Source: Devosia faecipullorum (GTDB taxonomy: Bacteria > Pseudomonadota > Alphaproteobacteria > Rhizobiales > Devosiaceae). From it: a stretch of 64,000 nucleotides of DNA. Where the stretch lies: NCBI RefSeq assembly GCF_015158295.1, contig NZ_JACDXV010000003.1:186001-250000 (forward strand). Direction: 5' to 3'. Below are positions 17,210 through 28,409 of the stretch, one piece after another. The stretch's first letter is position 1, and every line of letters starts with the position of its first letter. The notes beneath the pieces were generated by a model. The model was not told where the DNA came from, searched no databases, and saw only the letters and a program-made list of their open reading frames with translations. A program made the translations under genes and the position numbers.

Positions 17210-20200
17210 TCAACCCCCGTCCGGGCGCAGGCTGAAGCTGCCCCTTGCCGCTCCGAGCAGGTCGGAGGGCAGATTCATCAATGTTTCCCGCTCCGTCCAC
17301 AAAATGGCGGCCGATACGGTCCGTCCGGGGAAAAGCTGGCCTGCAACCAGCGCATAGAGCCCCAATTGCGTGAGGTAAGCCGGCCTGACCGCTTCGGGCC
17401 GGTCCGGAACCGATGCATCGGACTTGTAATCGACCACCAGCACGCCTGAGTCGTCAACCACGAGGCAATCGATGCGCCCCTGAAGACGCACATTCTCGCC
17501 ATGGCGCCGAACCGGCAGCAGGAAGGGCAGTTCGGCCCGGCTGTTGGGTCCGAACAAATGGCTCAATTCGGGGCGGGAGAGGATGGACATGGCCCTGGCC
17601 GCCAAAGGACCATGGCGATCCATATGATCGGGCAACAAGGTCTCGAGGGCCCGGGGCGCGACCTCCGGCCAGCTTTCCCGCTCGATCCGGCGCAGATGCT
17701 GGAGCAGGGCATGAAGCGCCAACCCCTCCTTGCGCGCCCCTTCGGCATCGCGCGCCTCTTCGGCGAGGCTTTGCAGGATTGTCTCCTCCCCCCCGGAGCC
17801 GGCGCGCGAGGGCGAGACCAGCGGCTCATCGGGCGGCTCGGGCACCGGATCGGCGCTGAACGCAGCCTCCGATCGGGACCGGACCGGGGTCGGCCCCAGA
17901 TGGCGCGGCGCCTCGTCGGCGGGATAGATACGCGCCACCAGCAGCCCTTCGGCATCGTGTCTATCGACCAGACCGGGACCGAGCCCCTGTTCGATGGCCT
18001 GATACCAGCTGCCCTCGAGCTGGGTTTCGGGCTTGGTGCCGGCGCTGAGCGTGCCGGTCACGTAAAGTTCATCCTCGGCGCGGGTCATGGCCACATAGAG
18101 CCGGCGCCAATATTCCTCCCCCAGGGCGGCATCGGCGGCGTCCTTGATCGGCAGTGTCGCCTCGCCATGCTGGCCCCTGGCCGAGGCATGGACCAGAAGC
18201 GGTCCGGGGGCGCTGTTGAGCACATAGACCGGCTTGCCAGTCATCTGCACCGAGGGCTTGGCCGTCGCATCGGCGAGAATGACGATGGGCGCTTCCAGCC
18301 CCTTGGCGCCATGCACGGTCATCACCCGCACCCCGCCGCCGCTTTCGGCCAGTTCGCGCTTGATGGTCACCGAGCGGCGGCGCATCTCGACGGCAAAGCC
18401 CTGCAGGGAGGGCTGCCCGCCCTGTTCATGGGCCAGAGCCAGTTCGAGCAATTCGGAGAGAACTTCATCGACTTCATAGCCGAGCCGCGCGTGGAAGCGC
18501 CGCAGGCCGCCCTCGGCATAAAGCAGGAAAGCGAGGAATTCGAAGGGCCGTTCGCGGTCGAGCTGGCCGCGCCAGCGCGCGAGGCGCTCCGCCGCATCCT
18601 GTGCCGGGGCGATGTGCGAAATGGCCAGGGCCGACCAGAGGCTTTGCCCCTCGTCCCGCTTGTGCGCCAGCTCGAACAGATCGGTTTCCGAGAGATCGAA
18701 AAGCGGCGAACGCAGGACAGCCGCCAATTGCAGGTCATCGGCGGGATTGAGCAGCACGTCGATCAAAGCCAGAAGGTCGAGCACGGCGATATGGCCGGTC
18801 ACCGCCAGCCGGTCGGCGCCCGGCGTCGGCAGGTGTTCGGCGCGCAGGGCGGCAATGATGTCCTGAAAAAACGGCCCGCGCTTCTGCACCAGGATCAGCA
18901 CGTCATCGGCGCTGACGGCGCGGCCGCGCTGGCCCAGCACCCGTCCGGTCTCGATCCAGCCCCGGATCTGGCGGGCGATGCGCAGTGCCACCTGGCGGGT
19001 GGCGCTCTGTTCGGCCTCCACCGGCTCGCGTGGCCATTGGTCGGTGTCGCGCTGGGATTTTTCCTCCTGCACCGGCGGCCAGAGGGTGACGCTGCCCCCC
19101 TCCTGCACGCGCGCCGCCTGATGCAGCACTTTTTCCGCCGACAACAGGGCGGCGCGAATATCGTCGCGCCCGGTGACCTTGTCCACCGCGTCCAGAATGG
19201 TCCTGAGGGTGCGGAAACTGGTATGGAGCGGCACCCGGGCAAAGGGTTTTCCCGAAGCCCGCGCCCGCTGGGCCATGTCCAGTCCGGTCTCCCCGAACAG
19301 CACGGGCTGCGCCCCCTGGAAGGAATAGATCGACTGTTTCTGGTCACCCACGGCAAAGATCGAACGGGGCCTCTCGACCGCGCCCTCGCCAGTGAAGAAT
19401 TCCACCGCCAGAGCCTTCACCACTCGCCATTGGCGTTCATTGGTGTCCTGGCTTTCATCGACCAGGATATGGTCGATCCCGGCATCAAGCTTATAATGCA
19501 CCCAGGGGGCGATGGCCGCATCGTCGAAGAGATCGCCGAGCTTTTCGATGAGATCGTCGAAATCGAGCAGCGCATGGCGGCGCTTCTCCTCCTCGTAGCG
19601 CCCGCGGATCGCCGCCACCACGTCGAGCACCGCTTCGCTGCGCGCCACCAGCAGCGCGCCGTTCAATTGCGCCTCCCCCTCGACCAGCCGCTCCTGTTCG
19701 GCCAGCAGCAATTCGTGCAGTGCCGGATAGGTCTCCACCTCCTTCTTGAGCATCAGCCGCGCGCGGGGTTCGCCCTTGCCGGTGAAGAAGGCGGCGCGCA
19801 GGCCCTCGAGGGTCGGATAATCCGGGTCGAGCCGGGCGAGCAGGTCGGCACAGCGGGAATTGCCCGCCGGATCGCCCTTGAGACAGGCCATCAGCTGGCG
19901 CAGCGCCTCAGGTGTTAGCAATGTGTTGGCCAAGAGCCCCGAACGGATAGTTTCGAGGCTATCCTGGACATCAATCAGCTGACGCAGGCGCCGTTTTGCG
20001 GCGGAAATGTCAACCAGCAGCGGTTTCAGCCGAGCCCCTTCCGAGAGCGCCGAATTGATGGCCTTGGCGATGGCCTCGTCGCTCATCAGCCCGAACAGGG
20101 TCTCGACCGCCTCGCAATGCGCCCCGCCCCTAAGTCCTTCCGCCAGAACGCTTTCTCGCGCCGAGAGCACCATCTGGGCCTGCTGCTCGTCCTCGATGAC

Positions 20201-20653
20201 GGCAAAGTCGAAGGGCACGCCGGCCTCGATGGGAAAACGGTGCAGCACTGCTTCGCAATAGGCGTGGATGGTGATGATCCTCAGCCCCCCCGGCGTTTCC
20301 AGCGCCCGGGCGAACAGAATACGGGCATCGGCCAGCATGGCGGGGTCGGGCGCGGAACCGATCAAGTCCCTGACATCCTTGAGCAATTCGGCATCGCTGG
20401 CGAGAGCCCATTGCGCCAGCCGCGCCCCCACGCGCTTGCGCATCTCCGCCGCCGCCGCCTTGGTATAGGTCAGGCAAAGAATCGATTGCGGCCGCGTCCC
20501 GGCCAATAAAAGCCTTAAAACACGGTGGGTTAGCACATAGGTCTTGCCCGATCCGGCATTGGCCTCCACCCAGATCGAATAATCCGGATCGCTGGCCCGA
20601 CCCTGGCTGGTCCTGGTGTCGAAGGGAATTTCAAGCGCACCACGATCGCTCAT
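17210..20653 (-). CDS. addA: Double-strand break repair helicase AddA
   Basis: Large subunit of the AddAB helicase-nuclease that resects DNA ends for RecA. Length 1147 residues. The UvrD-like helicase has Walker A in [17 protein letters not shown] (about 30) and motif II in [16 protein letters not shown] (about 395). [14 protein letters not shown] is near 800. The C-terminal RecB-like nuclease has [20 protein letters not shown] followed by KSD, the expected metal and lysine residues. The ATG at 20653 overlaps the addB stop by four bases (ATGA). Confidence 0.97.
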   Translation of the reverse strand: MSDRGALEIPFDTRTSQGRASDPDYSIWVEANAGSGKTYVLTHRVLRLLLAGTRPQSILCLTYTKAAAAEMRKRVGARLAQWALASDAELLKDVRDLIGSAPDPAMLADARILFARALETPGGLRIITIHAYCEAVLHRFPIEAGVPFDFAVIEDEQQAQMVLSARESVLAEGLRGGAHCEAVETLFGLMSDEAIAKAINSALSEGARLKPLLVDISAAKRRLRQLIDVQDSLETIRSGLLANTLLTPEALRQLMACLKGDPAGNSRCADLLARLDPDYPTLEGLRAAFFTGKGEPRARLMLKKEVETYPALHELLLAEQERLVEGEAQLNGALLVARSEAVLDVVAAIRGRYEEEKRRHALLDFDDLIEKLGDLFDDAAIAPWVHYKLDAGIDHILVDESQDTNERQWRVVKALAVEFFTGEGAVERPRSIFAVGDQKQSIYSFQGAQPVLFGETGLDMAQRARASGKPFARVPLHTSFRTLRTILDAVDKVTGRDDIRAALLSAEKVLHQAARVQEGGSVTLWPPVQEEKSQRDTDQWPREPVEAEQSATRQVALRIARQIRGWIETGRVLGQRGRAVSADDVLILVQKRGPFFQDIIAALRAEHLPTPGADRLAVTGHIAVLDLLALIDVLLNPADDLQLAAVLRSPLFDLSETDLFELAHKRDEGQSLWSALAISHIAPAQDAAERLARWRGQLDRERPFEFLAFLLYAEGGLRRFHARLGYEVDEVLSELLELALAHEQGGQPSLQGFAVEMRRRSVTIKRELAESGGGVRVMTVHGAKGLEAPIVILADATAKPSVQMTGKPVYVLNSAPGPLLVHASARGQHGEATLPIKDAADAALGEEYWRRLYVAMTRAEDELYVTGTLSAGTKPETQLEGSWYQAIEQGLGPGLVDRHDAEGLLVARIYPADEAPRHLGPTPVRSRSEAAFSADPVPEPPDEPLVSPSRAGSGGEETILQSLAEEARDAEGARKEGLALHALLQHLRRIERESWPEVAPRALETLLPDHMDRHGPLAARAMSILSRPELSHLFGPNSRAELPFLLPVRRHGENVRLQGRIDCLVVDDSGVLVVDYKSDASVPDRPEAVRPAYLTQLGLYALVAGQLFPGRTVSAAILWTERETLMNLPSDLLGAARGSFSLRPDGG

Positions 20654-23600
20654 GGCTCCTCCTCCCCATCGGCCGAACTCCATTCAGAGACCCGCGCCAG
20701 ATGGTCGTAAGGCCCTGCAAACCTTTGGGTTTTGAGTGGCAGGAGGCGGGCCGGCAACGGGGTTTCGTGCATCAGGAAGAAGTCGATATGCCCCTGCATG
20801 CGCCGCCAGATTTCGTCGGCAGCCGCCATGATATCGAGGCCATCGGCCGTCGCAAAGGCGCTGGGCTTGAAGGCGTCGGGCCCCAGCCCGATCTTGATAT
20901 AGGTCAGTGCCGAGGAGGCGGCAGGCGCGATGGCCTTCATCGCGCCCGCCTTGGCCATCAATGCCTCGACCGGCAATTGCGGCGCTTCAAACGCCTTCAT
21001 GCTGGGGGGGCTCGGCGGCGATCCGGTTTTAAAATCAAGGATTTCCAGCGTGCCGTCGCGGAGTTCATCCACCCGGTCGGCAGTGCCGGTAATGCGGAAA
21101 TTGCGGGCCAGGGGCAGGCTCCATTCGCCTGAAATTTCGGCGTGGCGGGCGAGCAATTGCCCCTCGCGGCCACGCTCGAATTCGAGGAACTGGGCGGCGG
21201 CGGTCTCGAAGCGGCGCAGCCAGATGTCGCGGCGTTCGCCGATCATGTCGAGTCCGGCAAATTCCTCATTGGCGATTTCCATAATCTTGCCAAGGGCTTG
21301 GTCCGCCATGACGTCGTGCCCCTCATTGACGAAACGGGCGAAGATGGCGTGGATGATAGTGCCGCGCTCCCGGGCATCGGGGTCTTCACCCAGGGCATCG
21401 AGGGGCCGAAGCCGCAGCACATGCTTGGCATAAAGATCATAGGGCGAGCGCATCAGCGTTTCGATCTCGGTGACCGAGAGCCGGTTGAGGCGCGGCACGA
21501 TGGGCGGATTGGGCGCCGGGCGCGGCGCCGGACGGATCTCGGTCACGGCGTCGAGCGCCCGTGCCGCGGCGCGCCAGACCGAGCCGCGCGCCCGCAGGCT
21601 ATCGGCCTGATTTTCCCCGATAAAAGCGTCGAGCCGCTGCAATAGCCGCGAGGGCAGGGCCGGGCTCGCGCCGATCCGATCGGCATAGGCGAGGATCACT
21701 TCGCCATTGCCCATGGCCTGGGCAAAGTCATGGGCAGCAAGGCCCTGCATGCGTTCAGGCGGCTCGAGGCCGGCGGCCAGCCGCATGTTCCGGCTGAGCC
21801 AAGGACCGGGATCGGCGGGGCCGGGCCATTTGTCCTCGTTGAGCGCCCCCAGGATCAGCAGGTCGGGGCTCATCAGCCGGGCTTCGAGCTGGCCCCAGAT
21901 GGCGATGTCCTGCCGTCGCTCCTCGTGATTGCGCACCTCGACGCTATCCATCAGCGCGAACAGCACCTGATCGAGCCCGAAGGGGCCGAAGCGATGGCCC
22001 TGCCCGGCCAGCAGCGCCATGTCCGCCGCCCAGGCCGACAATTCCTCGCGTCCATGCAACGCCATGCCGGTGCTCAAAGCCTCGACGCTGGCCCAGAGCG
22101 CCCCGGCAAGGCTTGCCGCGTCCATGTCCGTCTGCCCGAGCAGCGCGGTCAGAGGCGCAATCGCCGCTTCCAGCCGGTCGAGCAGGCCGGAAAGGGTTGC
22201 GGCGGCTTCGGGCGTGATGGGTCTGCGCCGTGTTTTCGGATCGTCCACTTTCCGCGCGGCCAGCAGGGCTCGCAACCCGGCAAAGCCGGGCGCTGGACGC
22301 TGCCCGCGCAGCAGCAGGAGATCGAGACTATTGGCCGTTTCGGCGATGACCGCACGTCCCCCCCCGAGGCTGACGGCGCGGTTGCGCAGCAGCGCCATGA
22401 GATCGGCGGGCGCGCAGCGACTGACCGCAAGGCTCAGCGCCTGGCGCGCCAGCCGCCCGGACGGGGCGTGAAAGAGCGGGGAACCGGCGGCGTCATCGAC
22501 ATGGATGGCGAAGCGCTTGAGTTCGGCGGCGATGCGCCTGGCGAGATTGCGGTCGGGCGTGACGATGCCCACGCTCTTTCCCCCGGCCAGGGCCGCGCGG
22601 GCGGCCAGCGCAATGGCGCGCGCCTCCTCGTCCTCATGGCGCGCCTGGATGATGGAGACACCGGAAAAGGCGGCATCGAGCCGCGCCATATCGGGCCGCT
22701 GCCCGGCCCAGAGAGCGGTGTCCCCGGCCAGGGCCAGGGCGCGATTGACCCAGGCGGTGCGCTCATGAGGAATTGGGCACAATTCGGTGACATCCTCGAT
22801 CCCAGCCCGCAAAACCGTGAGCAGGTGGGCGAGGCCATATTGGGGATGGCCATGCGGGTTCTGCTCATCCTGACGCAAGGCCGCCAGCGCTTCTGCGCCC
22901 ATATCCATGTCGAGGCCCGGCAGCACCACAGCGCCGCGCTTGAGACCGGCAATGGCGGCAAGCAGGCGGGCGGTCGCCGGAATGGAACCGGTGGACCCCG
23001 CGGCGATCACCGGCCTGTCGCCATAGAGAAAGGGCGCGGCCAGAGCCTGCCGGTCGAGCCGCGCCCGCCGCAGGGCGGCGACATCACTCAAATTGAGCGC
23101 GTCGAGCCATTGCGGCCAGGCGGTGAGCGCAATATCGAGAAATTCCAGCGTCTGCTGCCAATATTCTCCCAGTTCCTGCGCCATATCGCTGCCGATGGCG
23201 CGGATGTCGGCGGCGCTGCGCTCCTCGACCAGGAGGTCGTCGATCACCTGGCCCAACGAGCCCGCCATGGAGAAGATTTCCGCCGCACTGGGCGGGCTGG
23301 AAAAGGCCTCGCGCCCGCGCACGCTGCGCGCCCATTGCGCCACCAGATGCGAGAGGGTGAGCCGCCGCATCAACCCGCCGGCCTGTCGGGGCAGAGCCGG
23401 GGCGTCGAAGGGGGGCAGGAACGGTTCCTCATCCCCCTCCTCGCCACCAAAGGTGCGGATGTCGGGGAGAAGGCCGGTAAAGCCGGGCTGGCGGGAGAAG
23501 GCCTCGGCCAGTTTTCGCCGGGCGCGCTGGGTCGGCACGATGATCGTGACATCGCTCAGCCAGAACGGCCCGGTTCGATCCCAGCCCGCCAGGAGCCGCC

Positions 23601-23667
23601 CATCCATCACGGCTTCGGCAAGGCAGGGCAGGAAGGGCGTCGATGGCGCGATGGAAAACAGTCTCAT
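20650..23667 (-). CDS. addB: Double-strand break repair protein AddB
   Basis: Second subunit of AddAB, 1005 residues. The N-terminal helicase-like region has VTIIVPTQRARRKLAEAF but no Walker A, as in alphaproteobacterial AddB, so it is likely an inactive helicase that recognises Chi-like sites. The C-terminal nuclease domain has ITGTADRVDELRDGTLEILD followed by FKTG, keeping the GxxDR and D-K catalytic pattern. Its start overlaps the stop of the murU-like gene by four bases and its stop overlaps addA by four bases, so the three genes form one translationally coupled unit. Confidence 0.96.
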   Translation of the reverse strand: MRLFSIAPSTPFLPCLAEAVMDGRLLAGWDRTGPFWLSDVTIIVPTQRARRKLAEAFSRQPGFTGLLPDIRTFGGEEGDEEPFLPPFDAPALPRQAGGLMRRLTLSHLVAQWARSVRGREAFSSPPSAAEIFSMAGSLGQVIDDLLVEERSAADIRAIGSDMAQELGEYWQQTLEFLDIALTAWPQWLDALNLSDVAALRRARLDRQALAAPFLYGDRPVIAAGSTGSIPATARLLAAIAGLKRGAVVLPGLDMDMGAEALAALRQDEQNPHGHPQYGLAHLLTVLRAGIEDVTELCPIPHERTAWVNRALALAGDTALWAGQRPDMARLDAAFSGVSIIQARHEDEEARAIALAARAALAGGKSVGIVTPDRNLARRIAAELKRFAIHVDDAAGSPLFHAPSGRLARQALSLAVSRCAPADLMALLRNRAVSLGGGRAVIAETANSLDLLLLRGQRPAPGFAGLRALLAARKVDDPKTRRRPITPEAAATLSGLLDRLEAAIAPLTALLGQTDMDAASLAGALWASVEALSTGMALHGREELSAWAADMALLAGQGHRFGPFGLDQVLFALMDSVEVRNHEERRQDIAIWGQLEARLMSPDLLILGALNEDKWPGPADPGPWLSRNMRLAAGLEPPERMQGLAAHDFAQAMGNGEVILAYADRIGASPALPSRLLQRLDAFIGENQADSLRARGSVWRAAARALDAVTEIRPAPRPAPNPPIVPRLNRLSVTEIETLMRSPYDLYAKHVLRLRPLDALGEDPDARERGTIIHAIFARFVNEGHDVMADQALGKIMEIANEEFAGLDMIGERRDIWLRRFETAAAQFLEFERGREGQLLARHAEISGEWSLPLARNFRITGTADRVDELRDGTLEILDFKTGSPPSPPSMKAFEAPQLPVEALMAKAGAMKAIAPAASSALTYIKIGLGPDAFKPSAFATADGLDIMAAADEIWRRMQGHIDFFLMHETPLPARLLPLKTQRFAGPYDHLARVSEWSSADGEEEP

Positions 23668-24356
23668 GACGAGAGGGCCTTTTCGGCTGCGGCCAGCCCC
23701 GCTGCATCCCCGACATGAAACCAGGGCGCATCAAGCACCACGCCCTTGAGGCGCTCGTCCTCGAGCGCCGCATCGATCAGCAGGTTGAGCGAAAACGTGC
23801 CATCGGGGGTGGTTTCGAACAATGAGCGCCCGAGCAGCGCCACGCCGCCATAAATGACCGGCGCGCCATAATCGCGGGTCACATGGCCATCGGGAGCAAG
23901 GCAGAAATCGTGGCTGCGGGCAAAGCCTGTGGCGCGATGCGGCTGGATGCAGAGCAGGGTGATGTCTCCTTCCCCGCCGTGAGCTTCGCGCATGCGCGCC
24001 AGAGGATTGTCGACGCTGGGCAGCCAGAAGGCGTCGGTATTCATGACAAGGAAGGGGTCGGAATGCAGCATGGGCAAAGCCGCCTTGACGCCGCCGCCCG
24101 TTCCCAGCAGCACCTCCTCGCGATTGACCTTCAGCAGGCCGCCGAAATGGGCGAGCAATTGGTCGGCGCGGTAATGGGCATTGGCGAGGAAGCGCGTCGC
24201 CCCTTCCGCCCGCGCATCGTCCATAACCCGCTCGATCAGCGGTCTTCCGGCAACCGGCACCAAGGGCTTAGGGAGGGCATCGGTCAGCGGCCGCAGCCTC
24301 GTGCCGAGACCCGCCGCCAGCAACATCACATCGGGGAATCGGGCGTTTTTATCCAT
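23664..24356 (-). CDS. murU: Nucleotidyltransferase, probably N-acetylmuramate alpha-1-phosphate uridylyltransferase
   Basis: Sugar-1-phosphate nucleotidyltransferase of 230 residues. The signature LLAAGLGTRLRPLTDALPKP is at residues 12-31, the sugar/nucleotide loop LGTGGGVKAAL is near 81, and NTDAFW holds the metal Asp. The size and the addBA context match MurU, which makes UDP-MurNAc in the AmgK-MurU recycling route. The partner kinase AmgK and tsaE, often next to it, are not in this window. The start is the ATG at 24356. A non-MurU sugar nucleotidyltransferase is possible. Confidence 0.82.
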   Translation of the reverse strand: MDKNARFPDVMLLAAGLGTRLRPLTDALPKPLVPVAGRPLIERVMDDARAEGATRFLANAHYRADQLLAHFGGLLKVNREEVLLGTGGGVKAALPMLHSDPFLVMNTDAFWLPSVDNPLARMREAHGGEGDITLLCIQPHRATGFARSHDFCLAPDGHVTRDYGAPVIYGGVALLGRSLFETTPDGTFSLNLLIDAALEDERLKGVVLDAPWFHVGDAAGLAAAEKALSS

Positions 24357-24453
24357 GCGCCGGATAAGAAAGGGTGTGGCCTTTCTTGTCCAGAGTGCGT
24401 GGTCATGCCTGCGCCTGCGCGCGCGACGCGAGGGCCGTTGCGAAAGCCGCGGC

Positions 24454-24485
24454 AAAAAAGAACCCTCGGGTCAGGGCCCGAGGGT
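24454..24485 (-). terminator. Intrinsic terminator of accD
   Basis: Perfect 9-bp stem, ACCCTCGGG (24462-24470) and CCCGAGGGT (24477-24485), loop TCAGGG. On the minus strand it is followed by CTTTTTT. It lies 49 bases after the accD stop and separates accD from murU-addBA. Confidence 0.92.
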
Positions 24486-24533
24486 GAAGAATTCCGGGCA
24501 ACAGGCCCCTCAAGTGGCGAGGCGCCGGAAGGC

Positions 24534-25514
24534 CTATTCGGCGTGGGCGGCGGCGGCGGGCGGCTCGATATCGTCGTCGCCTTCAGCGGCAAGAGCGGCG
24601 TCGCGCAGGCTGGCCTGGGCGGCGATGGCCTTGGTGCTGGTGGCGGTGATCGCCTCGTTGGGCGGCGCCTTGGTGAGAATGGCGGCGAGCGAGCCGATGG
24701 TGGAGCGCAGATTGTGGCGATGCACCACCATGTCCACCATGCCGTGCTGGTAGAGATATTCGGAACGCTGGAAGCCCTTGGGCAGTTTTTCGCGAATGGT
24801 CTGCTCGATGACGCGCTGGCCGGCAAAGCCGATCAAGGCGCCCGGCTCGGCCAGATGCACATCGCCCAGCATGGCATAGGAGGCGGTGACGCCGCCGGTG
24901 GTCGGATTGGTCAGCACCACAAAGAAAGGCAGGCCCGCCTCGCGCAGCCGCAGCACGGCGACGGTGGTGCGCGGCATCTGCATCAGCGAAAGTACGCCTT
25001 CCTGCATGCGCGCGCCGCCCGAGGAGACGAAGAGCACGAAGGGTGTCTTGAGCCGGATCGCGGTTTCGAGCCCGGTAATGATGCCCTGCCCGGCCGCCAT
25101 GCCGAGCGAGCCGCCCATGAAATCGAAATCCTGTATGCCCACGGTCACGGCGCGCTCATAGAGCTTGCCAGTGGCCACGATCACCGAATCCTCATAGCCG
25201 GTCTTGGCGCGGCTTTCCTTGAGGCGGTCGGTGTAGCGCTTCTGGTCGCGGAATTTGAGCGGATCGAGCGGCACCGAAGGCACCGGGACCAGATCGTATT
25301 TCCCCTCGTCCAGAAAGGTCGCCAGCCGGTCAGCCGGCTTGATCTTCATGTGATAGCCCGAATTGGGCACGACCCATTGATTGGCCTCGAGGTCGCGATA
25401 GAACACCATTTCACCCGATTCCGGGTCTTTCACCCACAGGTTTTCCGGCGTGTCCCGCTTCGGATTGAGGATCGAGCGGATTTTGGGGCGGACGAAATTG
25501 TCGATCCAGTTCAT
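24534..25514 (-). CDS. accD: Acetyl-CoA carboxylase carboxyltransferase subunit beta
   Basis: Beta subunit of the carboxyltransferase that makes malonyl-CoA for fatty acid synthesis. Length 326 residues. The catalytic fold shows [10 protein letters not shown] and [19 protein letters not shown], and the C-terminal [20 protein letters not shown]. The N-terminal region ([16 protein letters not shown], about 24-39) lacks all four cysteines of the zinc finger present in E. coli AccD; close alphaproteobacterial relatives are also cysteine-poor here. An acidic, alanine-rich tail of about 15 residues ends the protein. It is the last gene of the trp-accD block. Confidence 0.96.
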   Translation of the reverse strand: MNWIDNFVRPKIRSILNPKRDTPENLWVKDPESGEMVFYRDLEANQWVVPNSGYHMKIKPADRLATFLDEGKYDLVPVPSVPLDPLKFRDQKRYTDRLKESRAKTGYEDSVIVATGKLYERAVTVGIQDFDFMGGSLGMAAGQGIITGLETAIRLKTPFVLFVSSGGARMQEGVLSLMQMPRTTVAVLRLREAGLPFFVVLTNPTTGGVTASYAMLGDVHLAEPGALIGFAGQRVIEQTIREKLPKGFQRSEYLYQHGMVDMVVHRHNLRSTIGSLAAILTKAPPNEAITATSTKAIAAQASLRDAALAAEGDDDIEPPAAAAHAE

Positions 25515-25628
25515 GGCGCGGCCTTTCGCGGTGAGCTCTCTTGGCTCACCTAGTCGTCAATTGTGGCAATTCTTATCAGGCAGGGCGCAAGGCGCAAAGC
25601 CGTGACGGATAAAGGGGCTGTGGACAGT

Positions 25629-26453
25629 TCAGCCCCGCGCCCGCCTGACCCCACCGGCCAGGTCGGCCACGAGGTCGCGCACCGCGGCCAAGGTCTTGTC
25701 CGTCGCCTTGCCATCGACCAGCGTCCTGGCCAGTGCATCGACCAGGACCGTGCCCACCACGATGCCATCGGCATGCCTGCCGATTTCGGCGGCGTCCTCG
25801 GCGCTCTTGATGCCGAAGCCGACGGCGACGGGCAGGTCCGTATGGGCCTTGATGCGGTCCACCGCCTCACCCACGGCGCCGCGCGACTTGATCTGAGCGC
25901 CGGTGACCCCGTTCATCGAGACGTAATAGACAAAGCCCGAAGTGTTTTTCAGAACCACCGGCAGGCGCTTCTCGTCGGTGGTGGGCGTCGTGAGACGAAT
26001 GAAATTGAGCCCGGCCTTGAGCGCGGGAATGCACAATTCCTCGTCTTCCTCCGCCGGCAGGTCGACCACGATGAGCCCGTCGATACCGGCCGTTTTCGCG
26101 GCAGTGACGAAGCGGTCGACGCCGAAGGAATAGATCGGGTTGTAATAGCCCATCAGCACGATGGGGGTATGGTCATCCTTGCGGCGGAATTCCTCCACCA
26201 TGCCGAGCAGGCCCAGCATGGTCTGGCCCGCCGCCAGCGCCCGCTGGCCGCCGAGCTGGATGGCGACACCATCGGCCATGGGATCGGAAAAGGGCATGCC
26301 CAGTTCGATAATGTCCGCGCCGGCCTGCGGCAGGGCGTTGAGAATGGCCTGACCGGTGGCGAGGTCGGGGTCGCCACCCATGATATAGGTGACGAGCGCC
26401 GGGCGGTTCTCGGCCTTGAGTTCGGCGAAGCGTCTTTCGATACGGCTGGTCAT
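25629..26453 (-). CDS. trpA: Tryptophan synthase alpha chain
   Basis: Cleaves indole-3-glycerol phosphate to indole, which is channelled to TrpB. Length 274 residues. The catalytic Glu and Asp are in [17 protein letters not shown] (about 46-62). The glycine-rich phosphate site near [13 protein letters not shown] is at about 210. The start codon overlaps the trpB stop by one base (TAATG), indicating translational coupling. Confidence 0.97.
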   Translation of the reverse strand: MTSRIERRFAELKAENRPALVTYIMGGDPDLATGQAILNALPQAGADIIELGMPFSDPMADGVAIQLGGQRALAAGQTMLGLLGMVEEFRRKDDHTPIVLMGYYNPIYSFGVDRFVTAAKTAGIDGLIVVDLPAEEDEELCIPALKAGLNFIRLTTPTTDEKRLPVVLKNTSGFVYYVSMNGVTGAQIKSRGAVGEAVDRIKAHTDLPVAVGFGIKSAEDAAEIGRHADGIVVGTVLVDALARTLVDGKATDKTLAAVRDLVADLAGGVRRARG

Positions 26454-27667
26454 TATTTCAGCAATCCCAGATATTTGCCGACGCTTTCCACGTCCTTGTC
26501 GCCACGACCGGAGAGGCAGAGCACGATAGACTGCTCCTTGCCCATCTTGGGGGCGAGCTTCATCACCTGCGCCAAGCCATGGGCGCTTTCCAGCGCCGGA
26601 ATGATGCCTTCCAGCCGGGTGAGAAGCTGGAATGCCTCCAATGCCTCATTGTCGGTAATGGGAGCATAGGTGACGCGCTTGGTGTCGTGGAGGAAGGAAT
26701 GTTCCGGGCCGACGCCGGGATAATCGAGACCGGCGGAAATGGAATGGCCTTCCAGGATCTGCCCGTCGGCGTCCTGCAGCAGATAGGTACGATTGCCGTG
26801 CAGCACGCCCGGGCGACCGCCGGTCATGGAAGCGGCATGGCCGTTTTCCACCTCGATGCCGTGCCCGCCCGCCTCGGCGCCATAAAGGGCGACGTCGCGA
26901 TCATCGAGAAAGGCATGAAACGCGCCGATGGCATTGGAGCCGCCGCCGACACAGGCGACCACCGCATCGGGGAGCCCCCCCTCCTGGGCCGCGAACTGCT
27001 CCTTGATCTCCGCGCCGATGACGCTCTGGAAATCGCGCACCATTTCCGGATAGGGATGCGGGCCCGCCGCCGTGCCGATCAGGTAATAGGTGGTGTCCAC
27101 ATTGGTCACCCAATCGCGCAGGGCTTCGTTCATGGCGTCCTTGAGGGTGCCGGCCCCCGCGGTAACCGGGCGGACTTCGGCTCCCAGCATGCGCATGCGC
27201 AGCACATTGGGCATCTGCCGCTCAACGTCGGTCGCGCCCATGAAGATGGTGCAGGGCAGGTCGAACTTGGCACAGACCGTCGCCGTCGCCACGCCATGCT
27301 GGCCGGCGCCGGTTTCGGCGATGATCCTAGTCTTGCCCATGCGCTTGGCGAGCAGGATCTGGCCCAGGCAATTGTTGACCTTGTGGCTGCCGGTGTGATT
27401 GAGCTCCTCGCGCTTGAGGAACACCTTGGCGCCGCCCAGATGCTCGGTCAGCCGCCCGGCGAAATAAAGCGGGCTGGGCCGGCCGGTATAATAGGTGGCG
27501 AGATTCTTGAGTTCGGCCTGATAGGCCGGATCGCTCCTGGCGGCGCGATATTCCCGCTCGAGATCGAGGATCAGCGGCATCAGCGTTTCGGCGACGAAGC
27601 GCCCGCCATAAATGCCGAAACGGCCATGCTCGTCGGGGCCGTTGCGCAGGGAATTGGTGCCGTCCAT
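26453..27667 (-). CDS. trpB: Tryptophan synthase beta chain
   Basis: PLP enzyme that joins indole and serine to tryptophan. Length 404 residues. The PLP lysine is in [15 protein letters not shown] (about 88-102), the catalytic Glu in [15 protein letters not shown], and the phosphate-binding loop in [12 protein letters not shown]. It is 40 bases downstream of trpF and overlaps trpA. No leader peptide or attenuator was seen upstream of trpF. Confidence 0.98.
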   Translation of the reverse strand: MDGTNSLRNGPDEHGRFGIYGGRFVAETLMPLILDLEREYRAARSDPAYQAELKNLATYYTGRPSPLYFAGRLTEHLGGAKVFLKREELNHTGSHKVNNCLGQILLAKRMGKTRIIAETGAGQHGVATATVCAKFDLPCTIFMGATDVERQMPNVLRMRMLGAEVRPVTAGAGTLKDAMNEALRDWVTNVDTTYYLIGTAAGPHPYPEMVRDFQSVIGAEIKEQFAAQEGGLPDAVVACVGGGSNAIGAFHAFLDDRDVALYGAEAGGHGIEVENGHAASMTGGRPGVLHGNRTYLLQDADGQILEGHSISAGLDYPGVGPEHSFLHDTKRVTYAPITDNEALEAFQLLTRLEGIIPALESAHGLAQVMKLAPKMGKEQSIVLCLSGRGDKDVESVGKYLGLLK

Positions 27668-27707
27668 GTCATCCTCTCGGCTGCCGAGAGAACCCGGCCG
27701 CTCTGGT

Positions 27708-28355
27708 CTATCCTGCCGCCCTTGCGTTGCGGATGAACGCTTCGATCAGCTTGCTGTTCTTGACGCCCGGCGCGGTTTCCACGCCCGAGGAGACATCCAC
27801 CCCGAAGGGCTTCACCTTGCCTATGGCCTCGGCGACATTATCCGGCGTCAGGCCACCCGAAAGCATGAAGGAGAGGGCAGGGTCAAGGCTTTCGAGCAGG
27901 TTCCAGTCAAAGCTTGCACCCAGACCGCCCGGCCTGTCGGCTCCCTTGGGGGGCTTGGCGTCAAGCAGAACCCGGTCCGCCACGGCGGCGAAAGTGCCGA
28001 CCTGGGCCACGTCCTCGGCCGAGCCGATGGGCAGGGCCTTGAGGATTTCCACACCGGCCTCGGCGCGGATGGCCTCAACGCGATGCGGGGTTTCGGGACC
28101 ATGGAGCTGGATCCAGTCCGGCCCGAGCGCCGCCACTTCGGCCACGCAGGAATTGTCCGGATTGACCAGCACGACACAGCTTTCGATCCTGCCGCGCGCC
28201 GCCGAGATCAGCCCGCCCAGATCTTCGATCGAGACATGGCGCGGCGAGCGCTGGAAATGCATGAAGCCGACCATGTCGGCCCCCGCGGCAATGACGGTGT
28301 CGAGCAGATCATAGGTCTTGATGCCGCAGATTTTGATGATCAGAGGGTCGGCCAT
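27708..28355 (-). CDS. trpF: Phosphoribosylanthranilate isomerase
   Basis: Amadori isomerase of tryptophan synthesis, 215 residues. The catalytic Cys is in [10 protein letters not shown] (about 7-16) and the catalytic Asp in LLDAKPPKG (about 131-139). The C-terminal phosphate site is [14 protein letters not shown] followed by [16 protein letters not shown]. First of the trpF-trpB-trpA block. The other trp genes (trpE, trpG, trpD, trpC) are not in the window. Confidence 0.97.
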   Translation of the reverse strand: MADPLIIKICGIKTYDLLDTVIAAGADMVGFMHFQRSPRHVSIEDLGGLISAARGRIESCVVLVNPDNSCVAEVAALGPDWIQLHGPETPHRVEAIRAEAGVEILKALPIGSAEDVAQVGTFAAVADRVLLDAKPPKGADRPGGLGASFDWNLLESLDPALSFMLSGGLTPDNVAEAIGKVKPFGVDVSSGVETAPGVKNSKLIEAFIRNARAAG

Positions 28356-28409
28356 AGCGGGTCGGAACCTGAGAAAGGGAAGGGATTGGAGGGCGCGGAG
28401 CGCCGCGCA

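Noticed and set aside
28356-28409. Tryptophan attenuator before trpF
   Set aside because: No short Trp-rich leader frame or competing hairpins are visible in the 54-base gap.
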